A stretch of DNA of 64,000 bases from JAGLOK01 sp963675575 (lineage in GTDB: Bacteria; Bacillota; Clostridia; Christensenellales; UMGS416). The translations under genes were made by a program, and so were the position numbers. Each line of letters opens with the position of its first letter. Within the stretch, counting starts at the first letter, position 1. A model generated the notes under the pieces. It worked only from the letters and a program-made list of their open reading frames with translations. It was not told the origin of the DNA and searched no databases. The stretch is taken from positions 1,922,001-1,986,000 of the forward strand of contig OY776378.1 in NCBI GenBank assembly GCA_963675575.1, given 5' to 3'. Below are positions 44,146-53,145 of the stretch, in pieces.

Positions 44146-45024
44146 CTATCTATGAAGCCTCTTGGAGACTATCGATTTAATCTCACGGCTTTTCTTTATG
44201 GTAAGTGCGGTTGCGAAAAGAGGTATTGTGACTGCGCTTACAATAAGAGACCATGAAAATGAAATATGTCCATGCAAATAGTTGCTTATTATAATATCCA
44301 GACCAAGGCTGACTATTGTTGTGCTTATTAGAGCGACCCACAATATTCCCAGGAAATCATTGCCTCTTGCTATGATTAGAAAATATGAAAATAATGCAAC
44401 AACCAGCACAAGCGCTGTGACCGGCAATACCAAACTAAAAACAGACAGCCTATTATTTATGGCAAACGCAAACGCTACAAAGAATATTACAGCGGAAAGA
44501 ATATAAAAAACAGTTACAGGAAGGATTTTTCTTATCTTATCCGTTATAAAAAATCCGGCCATAATCGCCCAAACCAAGGCTATGGAAAGACCCGCGTATT
44601 TTGCCCACATCAAATTACCCGAAATGACTAAATTGAGCAGCAAAAGAAAAATAGTGACTGCTATGCTGTCCAGAGTAAATAGGCTGAAAAAAGTATTGCG
44701 CTTCCTGAAAAAAGGGTATGCCATGCCATACCATACCAGAGCAATCGAAATGATGGGGATAAGCGACCATGTGACAGCCTTACTTATGCTTAAATTAATT
44801 ATTAACAATATTGCGGCATAGTTGAAAAAAATCATGCTTAGCAACCTGCCTACAAAGATACACGTTATCCTCTTCGCCTCGCTGACTGACGCTTTCCTAT
44901 AATCAGGGTAATCCGTGTTAATCGCTGTATCTTTTGCTGGGATTTGCATTACATCGACATCACACAGTGGGCATTTTGATTCATATTCTGAAAGTTTTAC
45001 CCCACAGTTTACGCAATATGGCAT
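44146..45024 (-). CDS. zinc-ribbon membrane protein (DUF6320-like)
   Basis: An N-terminal zinc ribbon CVNCGVKLSEYESKCPLC is followed by eight or so hydrophobic helices in 292 residues. The family of this type is often found beside an alcohol acetyltransferase-like gene in clostridia, exactly as here (ten bases upstream). The role is unknown; it may be a membrane partner of the acyltransferase. Confidence 0.8.
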   Translation of the reverse strand: MPYCVNCGVKLSEYESKCPLCDVDVMQIPAKDTAINTDYPDYRKASVSEAKRITCIFVGRLLSMIFFNYAAILLIINLSISKAVTWSLIPIISIALVWYGMAYPFFRKRNTFFSLFTLDSIAVTIFLLLLNLVISGNLMWAKYAGLSIALVWAIMAGFFITDKIRKILPVTVFYILSAVIFFVAFAFAINNRLSVFSLVLPVTALVLVVALFSYFLIIARGNDFLGILWVALISTTIVSLGLDIIISNYLHGHISFSWSLIVSAVTIPLFATALTIKKSREIKSIVSKRLHR

Positions 45025-45034
45025 GTTTACCTCC

Positions 45035-46360
45035 TTAATAATTGCTCTTCATAGTAACTTTTACGCCCGAGTTCACAAGCCTTGTGAATATATGGCGCTC
45101 AACAAAGGCGTCCCTTACAGACCTACCAAACGTGATATAAAGCTTGTCCTTATATCCTATCATGCCGCACGACCTTTTCACCTGAGGGCTGGATCCCACC
45201 ACAAATTGGACATTTTCCACTTGCTTTTCCATTTCAGGCGGAAGTTTGACAAGGCCCAGGTTTGAAATCGTACCGGAAAACTGTGTTTTCCCTTTTGTGT
45301 TGTTAATATATTGTATCACCATGTTTTTAGCCCACATTGGCACATGCTTTATAAAAACATCTGTAGCCAGTGTACAATTATCTTTTATCATTGTCACAAG
45401 ATGCTCATGGGATATATACTCGCTCATAAATTCTTTCACTTTTTCGACTATATCCTCAAATTTTTCTATTTCCCTGGGATCTACGGAAGGTATAACAAAA
45501 AGAGAAAAATTCCTCATTGAATTTATAGGATAGTATTTTCGCATGTTAACAGGTATTTCTATTGCAACATTTTTATGTTTTTCTATGTTTTTTATCTGCT
45601 TAGCTTGCAAAAGCAGCACAGCTTCCATATATAAAGCGGCCAAATACTGTGTTACAGTAGCGCCGTATTTCTTAGCTGCGATTTTAATTTCATCTACCGA
45701 AACTATTCCCGTTGCCACATAATACATGTTCATAGGGACAAGTTTATCTTTTGCCTGATAGGTACTGCTCTTCGCAAAAAGTGTTCTGTTTTTTTCTTTT
45801 GGCAGATCTTGCTCTTTTTCCAAAGCCTTGAAAAATGCGTCTTCATATTCATCCGGATGCGGCTCTTCGTCTATGTCTATTATCCCTTCGAGTTTCTCTT
45901 CTACTTCCCCTGCTAAAAAAAGATAGCGCTGAACAAGACATTTCAAAAACTCCAAGGCTCCATAACCATCTGTAAGCACATGAAAAACCTCTAAAGCAAT
46001 ATTATTGTCATAATATTTAACTTTGTATAAATACCCGTTGTTCGTTCTCCGATAAAGCCTTTCACACGGCGATGGAGTGTCATGCCAAACCAAAAGCTCA
46101 TTTTTGTTGTCTTCAAGATAGCTCCAAAAAAAACCTTTGTGAAGCTGTACATTGAAATATGGAAATCTCTTTTTGATATCCTTCAAAGCACTAAGTAAAA
46201 TATCTTCGTCAACAGCTTTTTTGATCCTCATGGATATCCTGAAAACAGAAGGATCTCTGGCCGATTCTATTGCCGGATAAATTTTAGCTGAAGTATCCAG
46301 CCTGTACCACTGTGCCTCTACTTCTTTTTCAACCTTTTTATTGTAAATTAATGATTTCAT
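45035..46360 (-). CDS. condensation/alcohol acetyltransferase-like protein
   Basis: The 441-residue protein resembles the chloramphenicol acetyltransferase/condensation superfamily: a catalytic-type His in HVLTDGYGALEF (near residue 135) and the C-terminal TISNLGLVKLP of alcohol and wax-ester acyltransferases. A hydroxyl or amine acceptor is acylated from acyl-CoA or a carrier protein; neither is known here. It is the first gene of a two-gene run with the zinc-ribbon membrane protein. Confidence 0.8.
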   Translation of the reverse strand: MKSLIYNKKVEKEVEAQWYRLDTSAKIYPAIESARDPSVFRISMRIKKAVDEDILLSALKDIKKRFPYFNVQLHKGFFWSYLEDNKNELLVWHDTPSPCERLYRRTNNGYLYKVKYYDNNIALEVFHVLTDGYGALEFLKCLVQRYLFLAGEVEEKLEGIIDIDEEPHPDEYEDAFFKALEKEQDLPKEKNRTLFAKSSTYQAKDKLVPMNMYYVATGIVSVDEIKIAAKKYGATVTQYLAALYMEAVLLLQAKQIKNIEKHKNVAIEIPVNMRKYYPINSMRNFSLFVIPSVDPREIEKFEDIVEKVKEFMSEYISHEHLVTMIKDNCTLATDVFIKHVPMWAKNMVIQYINNTKGKTQFSGTISNLGLVKLPPEMEKQVENVQFVVGSSPQVKRSCGMIGYKDKLYITFGRSVRDAFVERHIFTRLVNSGVKVTMKSNY

Positions 46361-46480
46361 AATCTTTTATAATTGTATCCTTTTTGATATAATAAATCCA
46401 GTGAGCTTAGCATATTTTAATACAATCATAATTTATTTCATTCAAAGTTAAATGACTTATTTTCAACGAAAGAGGAATAA

Positions 46481-47440
46481 ATGATATTTGAACAACTTAA
46501 AGATATGCACATTGAAGAAGCGGCGCAACTTTCCATGGAAAAATATCATTGCGAAAGACAAAAAGTTGCAGTTTTGCCAAACGGAGATTTCCAAGAGGTG
46601 TTTTGCCTGCTTATAGGGGAAAAAGTTTCTCACGGATTGGGAGTCTGCGCGATAGATGATGGTAAATTAGTTGGCTTTATGACTTGCACAAATCCCATTG
46701 GCAACTTTTTCGGAAGCTTTCCCGGTGTATTCTCCCCCATTCACGCTCATGGAACAATTCATGAAAACAGCGGTAAAATCTATTCATTGCTATATCAACA
46801 AGCTGCGAAAAAATGGGTTAACGAAGGTATATTCAGCCATGCAATAGCTCTATATGCACATGATGAGCAAGCTGAGCAAATCTTTTTTAGCAACAGCTTC
46901 GGGTTAAGGTGCATTGATGCCATCCGCAAACTTAGAAAAATTCCTTTTCAAAAAAACAATATTTACATATATTCTGGATGCGGTCCAAACGACCTGGAGG
47001 CTATTGCGGATATGGAAAATCAGCTTATTTATCACCTGCGCGGCACGCCTATGTTTATGCCCCGTAATCCTAATAAAAATAAAGATTTCATAATAAAATC
47101 GATAAAAGAAAATGGTTCAAGGTTTTTTCTCGTAAAACTAAATGATAAACCAGTAGGATTTTTGGAAATATGCGATGAAGGAGAAACTTTTATCAGCAAA
47201 AATAAGAACATGAAAAATATTTGCGGAGCTTATCTTTTGCCCGAGCACCGCTCAAATGGTGTTTTCAGCAACTTATTGTCATACACCAGCGATATTTTGA
47301 AAAAAGAAGGCTATAGTCTACTTGGAGTGGATTATGAAAGCTTCAATCCGCCGGCAAACGCATTTTGGCAAAAATACTTTGTACCTTATACACATTCTGT
47401 AACCCGCAGAATTGATGAAAGAATTTATCCAGGCAAATAG
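46481..47440 (+). CDS. double-GNAT acetyltransferase
   Basis: The 319 residues read as two GNAT-like halves: a degenerate first (about residues 5-150) and a second with FLVKLNDKPVGFLEI and AYLLPEHRSNGVFSNLLSY, the acetyl-CoA loop. Double GNATs occur in aminoglycoside and mycothiol acetyltransferases, but the substrate here is not known. GAAAGAGGAATAA precedes the ATG. Confidence 0.82.
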   Translation: MIFEQLKDMHIEEAAQLSMEKYHCERQKVAVLPNGDFQEVFCLLIGEKVSHGLGVCAIDDGKLVGFMTCTNPIGNFFGSFPGVFSPIHAHGTIHENSGKIYSLLYQQAAKKWVNEGIFSHAIALYAHDEQAEQIFFSNSFGLRCIDAIRKLRKIPFQKNNIYIYSGCGPNDLEAIADMENQLIYHLRGTPMFMPRNPNKNKDFIIKSIKENGSRFFLVKLNDKPVGFLEICDEGETFISKNKNMKNICGAYLLPEHRSNGVFSNLLSYTSDILKKEGYSLLGVDYESFNPPANAFWQKYFVPYTHSVTRRIDERIYPGK

Positions 47441-47492
47441 AAACTTATAAATACTAGCAATAAAATAGCAAGATACTAATGATTTAATTTAC

Positions 47493-47523
47493 TTGACCTT
47501 AACGCGGCGTAAAGCTGTAAACT
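47493..47523 (+). promoter_or_regulatory. MerR-type promoter with 19-bp spacer
   Basis: TTGACC (47493-47498) and TAAACT (47518-47523) are 19 bases apart, the over-long spacing characteristic of MerR-activated promoters. Between them a nearly perfect palindrome CTTAACGC-G-GCGTAAAG (47498-47514, one mismatch) forms the operator. The start would be near 47530, so the MerR gene at 47541 has a very short leader and is probably autoregulated. Confidence 0.75.
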
Positions 47524-47540
47524 CTTATTGAGAGGTGAAA

Positions 47541-48488
47541 ATGAAATCAATGCAAATAGGTGAAGTCGCACAAAGATATTGTATTTCAAGAAGATCACTA
47601 AGATACTGGGAAGAAAAAGGTATTTTAGAAAGCATCCGACAAGAAAATGGATACCGCATGTATGACGAGGAAAATATACATAGAATCCGTCAGATTATTA
47701 TGCTTAAAAAACTTGAACTACCGATTGCGAACATACATAATATTTTTTTGTTGGATAACTCGACTCAAATAATAAATATACTTGAAGACCATCTTGAAAC
47801 AATTAAGCGCAAATCGGAAACATTTAGTGCACTATGCTTGATTATTGAAACGTTAATTCATAGATTGAAAACAATCAATCCCGGAAAAGAGTTTTTTGCT
47901 CTGTTAGATGCCATTGAAGAAAACTCTTTTGATGCTCTTAAGGAGGCTTTCTCTAGCCTATCGGAAAGGAAAGATACAATGGAAAACTTAAAGCTTGACA
48001 ATGAAATAAGAATTGTTTGCCTGCCAAAAATGACATTTGCCTGCTACTCAGCGGAAAGCACATCTCCCGAAAACGACTGCAATCAAGTGATGAGCAAGTT
48101 TATATTGGATAATAACATAAAAGAGATGGAAGGCTTTAGGCACTTTGGCTTTAACAATCCCAACCCTACTGAAGGAAGCTCTGTGTATGGATATGAGATG
48201 TGGGCTGTTATCCCAAATGAATTTGATGTTCCCGCCCCTCTTTGGAAAAAAGAGTTTTCGGGCGGTCTTTTCGCTTCAATGGTGTGTACTATCGCAGATA
48301 TAGGTGATCGGTGGCAAAAACTTTACAGCTGGACTATGGAGAGTACAAAATACGAAATCGACTATCTGCCGGGAACAGATCGGGTTGGGTTGGAAGAAAC
48401 CATAAATTATGATGATTTTAACTCCCCCAAAACATTGCCTGCGGAAATGCAGCTTGACCTGCTGATACCTATTAAAGCCCGGAAATAA
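47541..48488 (+). CDS. MerR-family regulator with effector-binding domain
   Basis: A MerR helix-turn-helix (IGEVAQRYCISRRSLRYWEE) and wing with coiled coil to about residue 115 precede a GyrI-like/AraC_E_bind domain (residues about 150-315, FGFNNPNPTEGSSVYGYEMW). This is the BmrR-type layout, which binds hydrophobic drugs or similar ligands. The ATG at 47541 follows GAGAGG; a GTG at 47535 overlaps that site. A transporter target is not adjacent; the nearest membrane gene is 160 bases downstream. Confidence 0.9.
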   Translation: MKSMQIGEVAQRYCISRRSLRYWEEKGILESIRQENGYRMYDEENIHRIRQIIMLKKLELPIANIHNIFLLDNSTQIINILEDHLETIKRKSETFSALCLIIETLIHRLKTINPGKEFFALLDAIEENSFDALKEAFSSLSERKDTMENLKLDNEIRIVCLPKMTFACYSAESTSPENDCNQVMSKFILDNNIKEMEGFRHFGFNNPNPTEGSSVYGYEMWAVIPNEFDVPAPLWKKEFSGGLFASMVCTIADIGDRWQKLYSWTMESTKYEIDYLPGTDRVGLEETINYDDFNSPKTLPAEMQLDLLIPIKARK

Positions 48489-48515
48489 ACATTTCATTTT
48501 CAAAATAATTTTTTG

Positions 48516-48544
48516 GGCATGTTTTTCATGCCTTTATATTTTTC
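48516..48544 (+). terminator. terminator of the MerR gene
   Basis: GGCATG (48516-48521) and CATGCC (48527-48532) are followed by TTTATATTTTT. Confidence 0.75.
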
Positions 48545-48546
48545 TC

Positions 48547-48600
48547 TTGACAAAAAAAATTAATGTGATATTATTTATTTATCAGGTTTGTATCACAAAC
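48547..48600 (+). promoter_or_regulatory. promoter and operator-like repeat of the 48647 operon
   Basis: A perfect TTGACA (48547-48552) and TATTAT (48569-48574) are 16 bases apart. GTTTG-TATCA-CAAAC (48586-48600) is a perfect five-base inverted repeat just downstream, a possible operator for the winged-helix protein at the end of the operon. Confidence 0.6.
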
Positions 48601-48646
48601 TCATGTGCCGTTCAAACTTGTTTAGTTCGCAAAAGGAGATGCTGAA

Positions 48647-49261
48647 ATGACAAAGCTATCTAAAATAGCAGGTGAAGATTTAAAATTTCGGAACAGTATC
48701 AGCGGTCTATTTGACATTAGCATTGGGTTGGCATTTATAATTGCCGGATTTGCATTCTTATTCGACGCGGTGGCTGTAACCGCCGGATTTTATCTTCCTG
48801 TTTTTCTGATTATAACTGTGCTTAAGCAAAAAGTGGTATATCCAAGGATCGGATATGTAGAGCATAAGGGAACAAATATGAAAACGAGAAAGTTTCTTAT
48901 CTTTACACTTGTTCTGGGCATTGTGATGCTTGTGTTTGCTACCTTTATTTATTTGGATATCGCCAACGGCCAAAACAGCCAAAATATTAGAGCTCTTATA
49001 GAAAGCTATGGCGCAATTATTCTTGGTTTGGTCGTTTCCTTTATAATAGTATTGGTAGCCAAGGTTTTTGGAATCACAAGATTTTATTATTATTCTCTGA
49101 CTATCTTCCTTGCTTTCCTCGCTGTGAAATTTGTAGATCATAATCGTATTATACCTATTTCATTCCTAACCTGCGGATCAATAATCTTTTTATCAGGCTT
49201 ATTCATGTTCTTTAAGTTTGTCAAAACATATCCCAGACTGGAAGCAAAAGAAAATGACTAA
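48647..49261 (+). CDS. membrane protein of unknown function (paired with winged-helix regulator)
   Basis: The 204 residues have about six hydrophobic helices (around 28-45, 48-62, 85-106, 118-140, 148-164, 170-190) after a soluble start LSKIAGEDLKFRNSISGLFD. I do not recognise the family. The AAAAGGAG site precedes the ATG, and the next gene, a winged-helix protein, overlaps its end by eight bases. The pairing is typical of a small signalling module in which the regulator controls the membrane protein. Confidence 0.75.
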   Translation: MTKLSKIAGEDLKFRNSISGLFDISIGLAFIIAGFAFLFDAVAVTAGFYLPVFLIITVLKQKVVYPRIGYVEHKGTNMKTRKFLIFTLVLGIVMLVFATFIYLDIANGQNSQNIRALIESYGAIILGLVVSFIIVLVAKVFGITRFYYYSLTIFLAFLAVKFVDHNRIIPISFLTCGSIIFLSGLFMFFKFVKTYPRLEAKEND

Positions 49262-49571
49262 AATCAGAGGATATGAGCTTACCGGTGAGGAGATAGACAA
49301 GCTTGTTCACGAACCCGCGCGACTTAAAATAATACTGTATCTATATACGGTTGAAAGTGCGGACTTTGTCTACTTGATGCATAAAACCAGCTTAAGCAAA
49401 GGAAATTTATCCTCCCACCTAAGCAAGCTGGAAGAAGCGGGATATATTGATATTGAAAAAAAATTCGTAGATAAAATCCCTAGGACAATGATGACACTTT
49501 CCGACAAAGGAAAGCATGCGTTCGAAAAATATAAAGAAACACTGATTACACTTCTTAGGTCAGTCGATTAA
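49254..49571 (+). CDS. winged-helix transcriptional regulator (HTH_34/MarR-like)
   Basis: A 105-residue winged helix: HEPARLKIILYLYTVESADF, then the recognition helix LSKGNLSSHLSKLEEAGYI and a wing with VDKIPRTMMTLSDKG. The ATG at 49254 lies inside the end of the membrane protein gene behind GGAAG; earlier start codons in frame lack a site. It probably represses its own operon, perhaps at the inverted repeat at 48586-48600. Confidence 0.85.
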   Translation: MTKIRGYELTGEEIDKLVHEPARLKIILYLYTVESADFVYLMHKTSLSKGNLSSHLSKLEEAGYIDIEKKFVDKIPRTMMTLSDKGKHAFEKYKETLITLLRSVD

Positions 49572-49666
49572 AAAAGCTATTAGTATTCGGAGCGAAAAAA
49601 GCGTTTCTTTTTTGATGGCTTGATCTCCGGCTTTCATTTAGCAAACATCTGGTGTAAAATCAATCT

Positions 49667-50929
49667 ATGAGGATAGGCTATGCTTGCCTTACCGAAGGCA
49701 TCCCGAATACAAAAATGCGCTCGTGCATAATGAAAAACGCAAGCCCTGAAAAGCTTTATGAATTAATAGAGCACAACCTTTATTCGCTCAAAAATATTCT
49801 CCTTTTCAACGCTGAAAACGACATCCGCCTTTTTAGGATAAGCTCGGATTTAATTCCTTTCGGCTCAAGTCCTGTAAACACATTAAAATGGTGGGCTGAT
49901 TTTTCAGATCAATTTAACGAGCTGTCAGCGATTATTGAAAAAACAGGCATAAGGGTATCAATGCATCCCGGGCAATACACAGTTCTAAACTCTCCCCATC
50001 CAGATGTCGCTGCCCGAGCAATCCAAGACCTTATTTATCATACTCGATTGCTCGATTGTCTCAATGCCGGGCAAAATTCAAAAATAATCTTGCATTTAGG
50101 CGGTGTATATGGCGACAAAGACTCCGCACTGAAGCGTTTCGCAAAAGCATATATGAATTTAAGCCACGAAATCAAATCCCGGATTGCTATAGAAAACGAT
50201 GACAAATCCTACAATATAAACGAAGTGCTAAATGTGGGTCTGAAATTGAAAATACCTGTAGTATATGATAATCTGCACAGCGAGCTAAACCCTTTCGGCG
50301 ATTTTACTCATAATTACTGGATAGACAAATGCAAAAGCACTTGGCATATAATTGACGGAGCTCAAAAGATTCACTATTCCCAACAAGCCAAAGGCAAATC
50401 ACCCGGTTCGCACTCAAGAACCATAGCCTTAAAAGAATTCATTAGATTCTCAGAGAACATATACGATGATTCAATTGATATCATGCTTGAAGTGAAAGAC
50501 AAAAACATTTCCGCGGTGAAATGCTTAAATACAATAAAAAAGGAAATGCGCGCTTTTAATAGCGATTGGCAACGTTACAAATATAAAGTACTCGAGCTAT
50601 CTCACGAGCAATACAATAAAATAAAAAGCATGTTAGATTCAAATAACTTCAATATTATAGAATGCTATACCGAAATCGAAGTAGCTTTTATGCAAACTCC
50701 GAGCATCCTCAGCCAAAAACTTGCCGCAATCACCATTTGGAGTGATTGTTTTATAAACGCTGAGAAAAAAGATAAAGAAAATTTTGAAAGATTGTTTGGC
50801 CTTTTTTCTGAAGGCAAAGTTTCCTATAGCAGTATAAGAAGCTTTCTTTGGAAAATGGCTTTAAAATACAATTCTCCTCAACTTCAAAGCTCTTTTTATT
50901 TTCATTTATATGGCAACCAGGCCAAATAG
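49667..50929 (+). CDS. uvsE: UV damage endonuclease UvsE, long form
   Basis: UvsE nicks DNA 5' of pyrimidine dimers and 6-4 products. The TIM-barrel starts MRIGYACLTEG; metal-binding residues sit in SMHPGQYTVLNSP, LHLGGVYGDK, ENDDKSYN and YDNLHSEL. At 420 residues it exceeds the usual 300-320, with a C-terminal extension of about 110 residues starting near KVLELSHEQYN that I do not recognise. The ribosome binding site is weak (GGTGTAAAA). It is separate from the upstream operon by 95 bases. Confidence 0.92.
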   Translation: MRIGYACLTEGIPNTKMRSCIMKNASPEKLYELIEHNLYSLKNILLFNAENDIRLFRISSDLIPFGSSPVNTLKWWADFSDQFNELSAIIEKTGIRVSMHPGQYTVLNSPHPDVAARAIQDLIYHTRLLDCLNAGQNSKIILHLGGVYGDKDSALKRFAKAYMNLSHEIKSRIAIENDDKSYNINEVLNVGLKLKIPVVYDNLHSELNPFGDFTHNYWIDKCKSTWHIIDGAQKIHYSQQAKGKSPGSHSRTIALKEFIRFSENIYDDSIDIMLEVKDKNISAVKCLNTIKKEMRAFNSDWQRYKYKVLELSHEQYNKIKSMLDSNNFNIIECYTEIEVAFMQTPSILSQKLAAITIWSDCFINAEKKDKENFERLFGLFSEGKVSYSSIRSFLWKMALKYNSPQLQSSFYFHLYGNQAK

Positions 50930-50965
50930 ATTGACAGAATAATACATAGACAGTAATATTATAGT

Positions 50966-51706
50966 ATGAAAGCAGATATATTTGCCATCAGCAGAAGAGG
51001 CGGAAGAAATCACAACGATGACTACTGCGGATATATAAAGTCACAGTCAGGTCTTTTCCTTGCGCTTGCAGATGGGCTTGGTGGATATACCGGGGGTCAA
51101 AACGCCTCCAGAATAGCAGTTGCTGCGGCTTTGTCAGTGGCCGCACAAAGCGAGAAAGGAAGCGACCCCGAGATTATTGTTGGAAAAGCTATGCGAGCTG
51201 CCCAAAGTGCAGTTTTGCAAGAGCAAAATGAAAATCCGGAGCTAGCACATATGCGCACAACAATGTCCGCCTTAAGCATCACTTCCGAGGGCAAAGCCAA
51301 TTACGCACACGTAGGCGACTCCAGAATATATATATTCAGAGACGGTGATATCCTTAGACGTACTTTGGATCATTCAGTCCCTCAGCTTTTAGTTTCCAGT
51401 GGTAAGATGGAAGAGGAAAAAATCCGTTCCTCAGTGAATCGCAATCAACTTTTGCATTCTCTGGGTGATGAAAAGGACGAGGAAGTAGAATATGGCGCGG
51501 ATATAGTTCTAAAATCGGGTGATGCCATACTTTTATGTTCTGATGGATTTTGGCAATATGTATATGAAGGCGATATACTTGCCACGCTAAAATGGGCACC
51601 CACAGCAAAAAGGTGGGTTCTGAAAATGGAAGATATCTTATATGATGCTACAGCAGACAAAAGCGGCAATGACAATTATTCCGCTTTGGCAGCAATCCTG
51701 TCATAA
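50966..51706 (+). CDS. PP2C-type Ser/Thr phosphatase
   Basis: The metal-binding acidic residues of PP2C are present: NHNDDYC, LADGLGGYTGG, HVGDSRIYIF, CSDGFWQYV and SGNDNYSA. The 246 residues cover only the catalytic domain. In Firmicutes such genes usually sit next to prkC (prpC); here it follows uvsE by 36 bases, about 12 kb from the prkC fragment. It could regulate an unlinked kinase. The ribosome binding site is weak. Confidence 0.9.
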   Translation: MKADIFAISRRGGRNHNDDYCGYIKSQSGLFLALADGLGGYTGGQNASRIAVAAALSVAAQSEKGSDPEIIVGKAMRAAQSAVLQEQNENPELAHMRTTMSALSITSEGKANYAHVGDSRIYIFRDGDILRRTLDHSVPQLLVSSGKMEEEKIRSSVNRNQLLHSLGDEKDEEVEYGADIVLKSGDAILLCSDGFWQYVYEGDILATLKWAPTAKRWVLKMEDILYDATADKSGNDNYSALAAILS

Positions 51707-51750
51707 GGCGCAGAATCTTCCAATGTTACTCTTTAAATATTAAAAATAAA

Positions 51751-51781
51751 AAAACAGCCCCGAAAAATTCGGAGCTGTTTT
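51751..51781. terminator. bidirectional terminator
   Basis: AAAACAGC (51751-51758) and GCTGTTTT (51774-51781) enclose CCGA/TCGG pairs, between the converging PP2C and htrA genes. Confidence 0.85.
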
Positions 51782-51792
51782 TATCTAATTTA

Positions 51793-53055
51793 TTAATAAT
51801 CAATTGAAGAAGCAAGTACAATTTTAAATTCTAAAGTTTCATCCGTGTCGTCTCTGAAAATCGTGAGAGTTACTTCTTCTCCCACTTCACTTGCCATGAT
51901 AAAGGAATATAAATCTTCAAATGTTATAATTTTCTCTCCATTGATATGGGTAATGACATCTCCAATCAATATTCCTGCTTCCGCCGCCGGTCCACCTTCT
52001 GTAAGCTCGTCTATATACATTCCCTGAGGAATATCATAATATTCACTGTTTGCTTGGGAAACTATCCGACCTGCTATTCCAATGAATGGTCTTTCGACTT
52101 CCCCGTATTTTATAAGTTCATTAACAATTGGCTCCACTACATGGCTGGGAATAGCATATCCTAATCCCTCGGCGCTGATAGTTCCGCCAAATTGTGTTGT
52201 GCCCGCGTAAATTTCTTTTTGCGAGTTTATTCCTATAAGCTGACCGCTTCCATCCACCAGTGCACCTCCACTGTTGCCAGGGTTTATCGGCGCATCTGTC
52301 TGAAGCATCTCAAAGTGGATTCCACTGGACTGAACGTCAACTCCAACAGCGCTTAATATGCCGGCGGTAACGGTAACCTTTGCCGTGGCAATGGTTTCAG
52401 CGTCAGGGATGGGATAGCCTAATGCAATCGCCAGCTCGCCGGCCCTTGCGTTTTCACTGTCTCCGAATTCCATGAAATCTAAATCATCTCTGTCTATTTT
52501 TAAGACAGCCAAATCTAAATATTGATCTCCCCCAATTACCTCGGCAGTAATCTCTTCATATGTGGAAAGCATCACAGTAACTCTGGATGCGCCGGCAACA
52601 ACATGATTGTTTGTAACAATGTATCCATCGCTTGAGATAATTACGCCCGAACCCGTCGCCTGAAGCGCTTCGCTTTCTTGTGGCTGCAATCCAAATCCCC
52701 CGGCAGCATTTGTTTCGGCATAGTTTTTCACCATAACAACAGCTGGGCTCACTCTTTCGACTATATCCGGAATGGAATTCCCACCTTCAATATATGTCAC
52801 GGCTTTTTGAACTGTCTGCTCAGGCTGCGTTGCCTGAGGAGTTTCTTCTGTCGGCTTTGGTGCCTCCGGCTTCGCAGTTTCTTCCATAATTACAGTTTGC
52901 TGTTGCGTCTCTGGTGCCGCCACATCAAAGTAAGGAACAACATATTGAAACACAAGTGCTCCGGCTACCGCTATTGCAACTATAAGAAGGGCCGCAATTA
53001 AAAAGCCCCTTCCATGTTTTTTTGGTTCTTTTTCATAATATCCAAAATCACTCAT
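51793..53055 (-). CDS. htrA: HtrA/DegP-family serine protease (S1C) with PDZ domain
   Basis: A cytoplasmic start, one membrane helix (about 17-38) and a Pro/Glu/Thr-rich linker precede the protease domain, with catalytic His151 (TNNHVV), Asp181 (YLDLAVLKI) and Ser262 (NPGNSGGALV). A PDZ domain ends the 420 residues. The enzyme degrades misfolded extracytoplasmic proteins. A two-component system lies 90 bases upstream on the same strand, like cssRS with htrA in Bacillus. GGAGGAATTATA precedes the ATG. Confidence 0.94.
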   Translation of the reverse strand: MSDFGYYEKEPKKHGRGFLIAALLIVAIAVAGALVFQYVVPYFDVAAPETQQQTVIMEETAKPEAPKPTEETPQATQPEQTVQKAVTYIEGGNSIPDIVERVSPAVVMVKNYAETNAAGGFGLQPQESEALQATGSGVIISSDGYIVTNNHVVAGASRVTVMLSTYEEITAEVIGGDQYLDLAVLKIDRDDLDFMEFGDSENARAGELAIALGYPIPDAETIATAKVTVTAGILSAVGVDVQSSGIHFEMLQTDAPINPGNSGGALVDGSGQLIGINSQKEIYAGTTQFGGTISAEGLGYAIPSHVVEPIVNELIKYGEVERPFIGIAGRIVSQANSEYYDIPQGMYIDELTEGGPAAEAGILIGDVITHINGEKIITFEDLYSFIMASEVGEEVTLTIFRDDTDETLEFKIVLASSIDY

Positions 53056-53145
53056 TATAATTCCTCCTTTATTAATAATAAAATTATAAAATTAATTTTT
53101 TAATTTTTCTTGAACAGGATGTGAAATAAATTGAAATAAGTACAA

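Noticed and set aside
48758..49141. Minus-strand open frame opposite the membrane protein (127 codons)
   Set aside because: Antisense shadow of a hydrophobic gene with no ribosome binding site.
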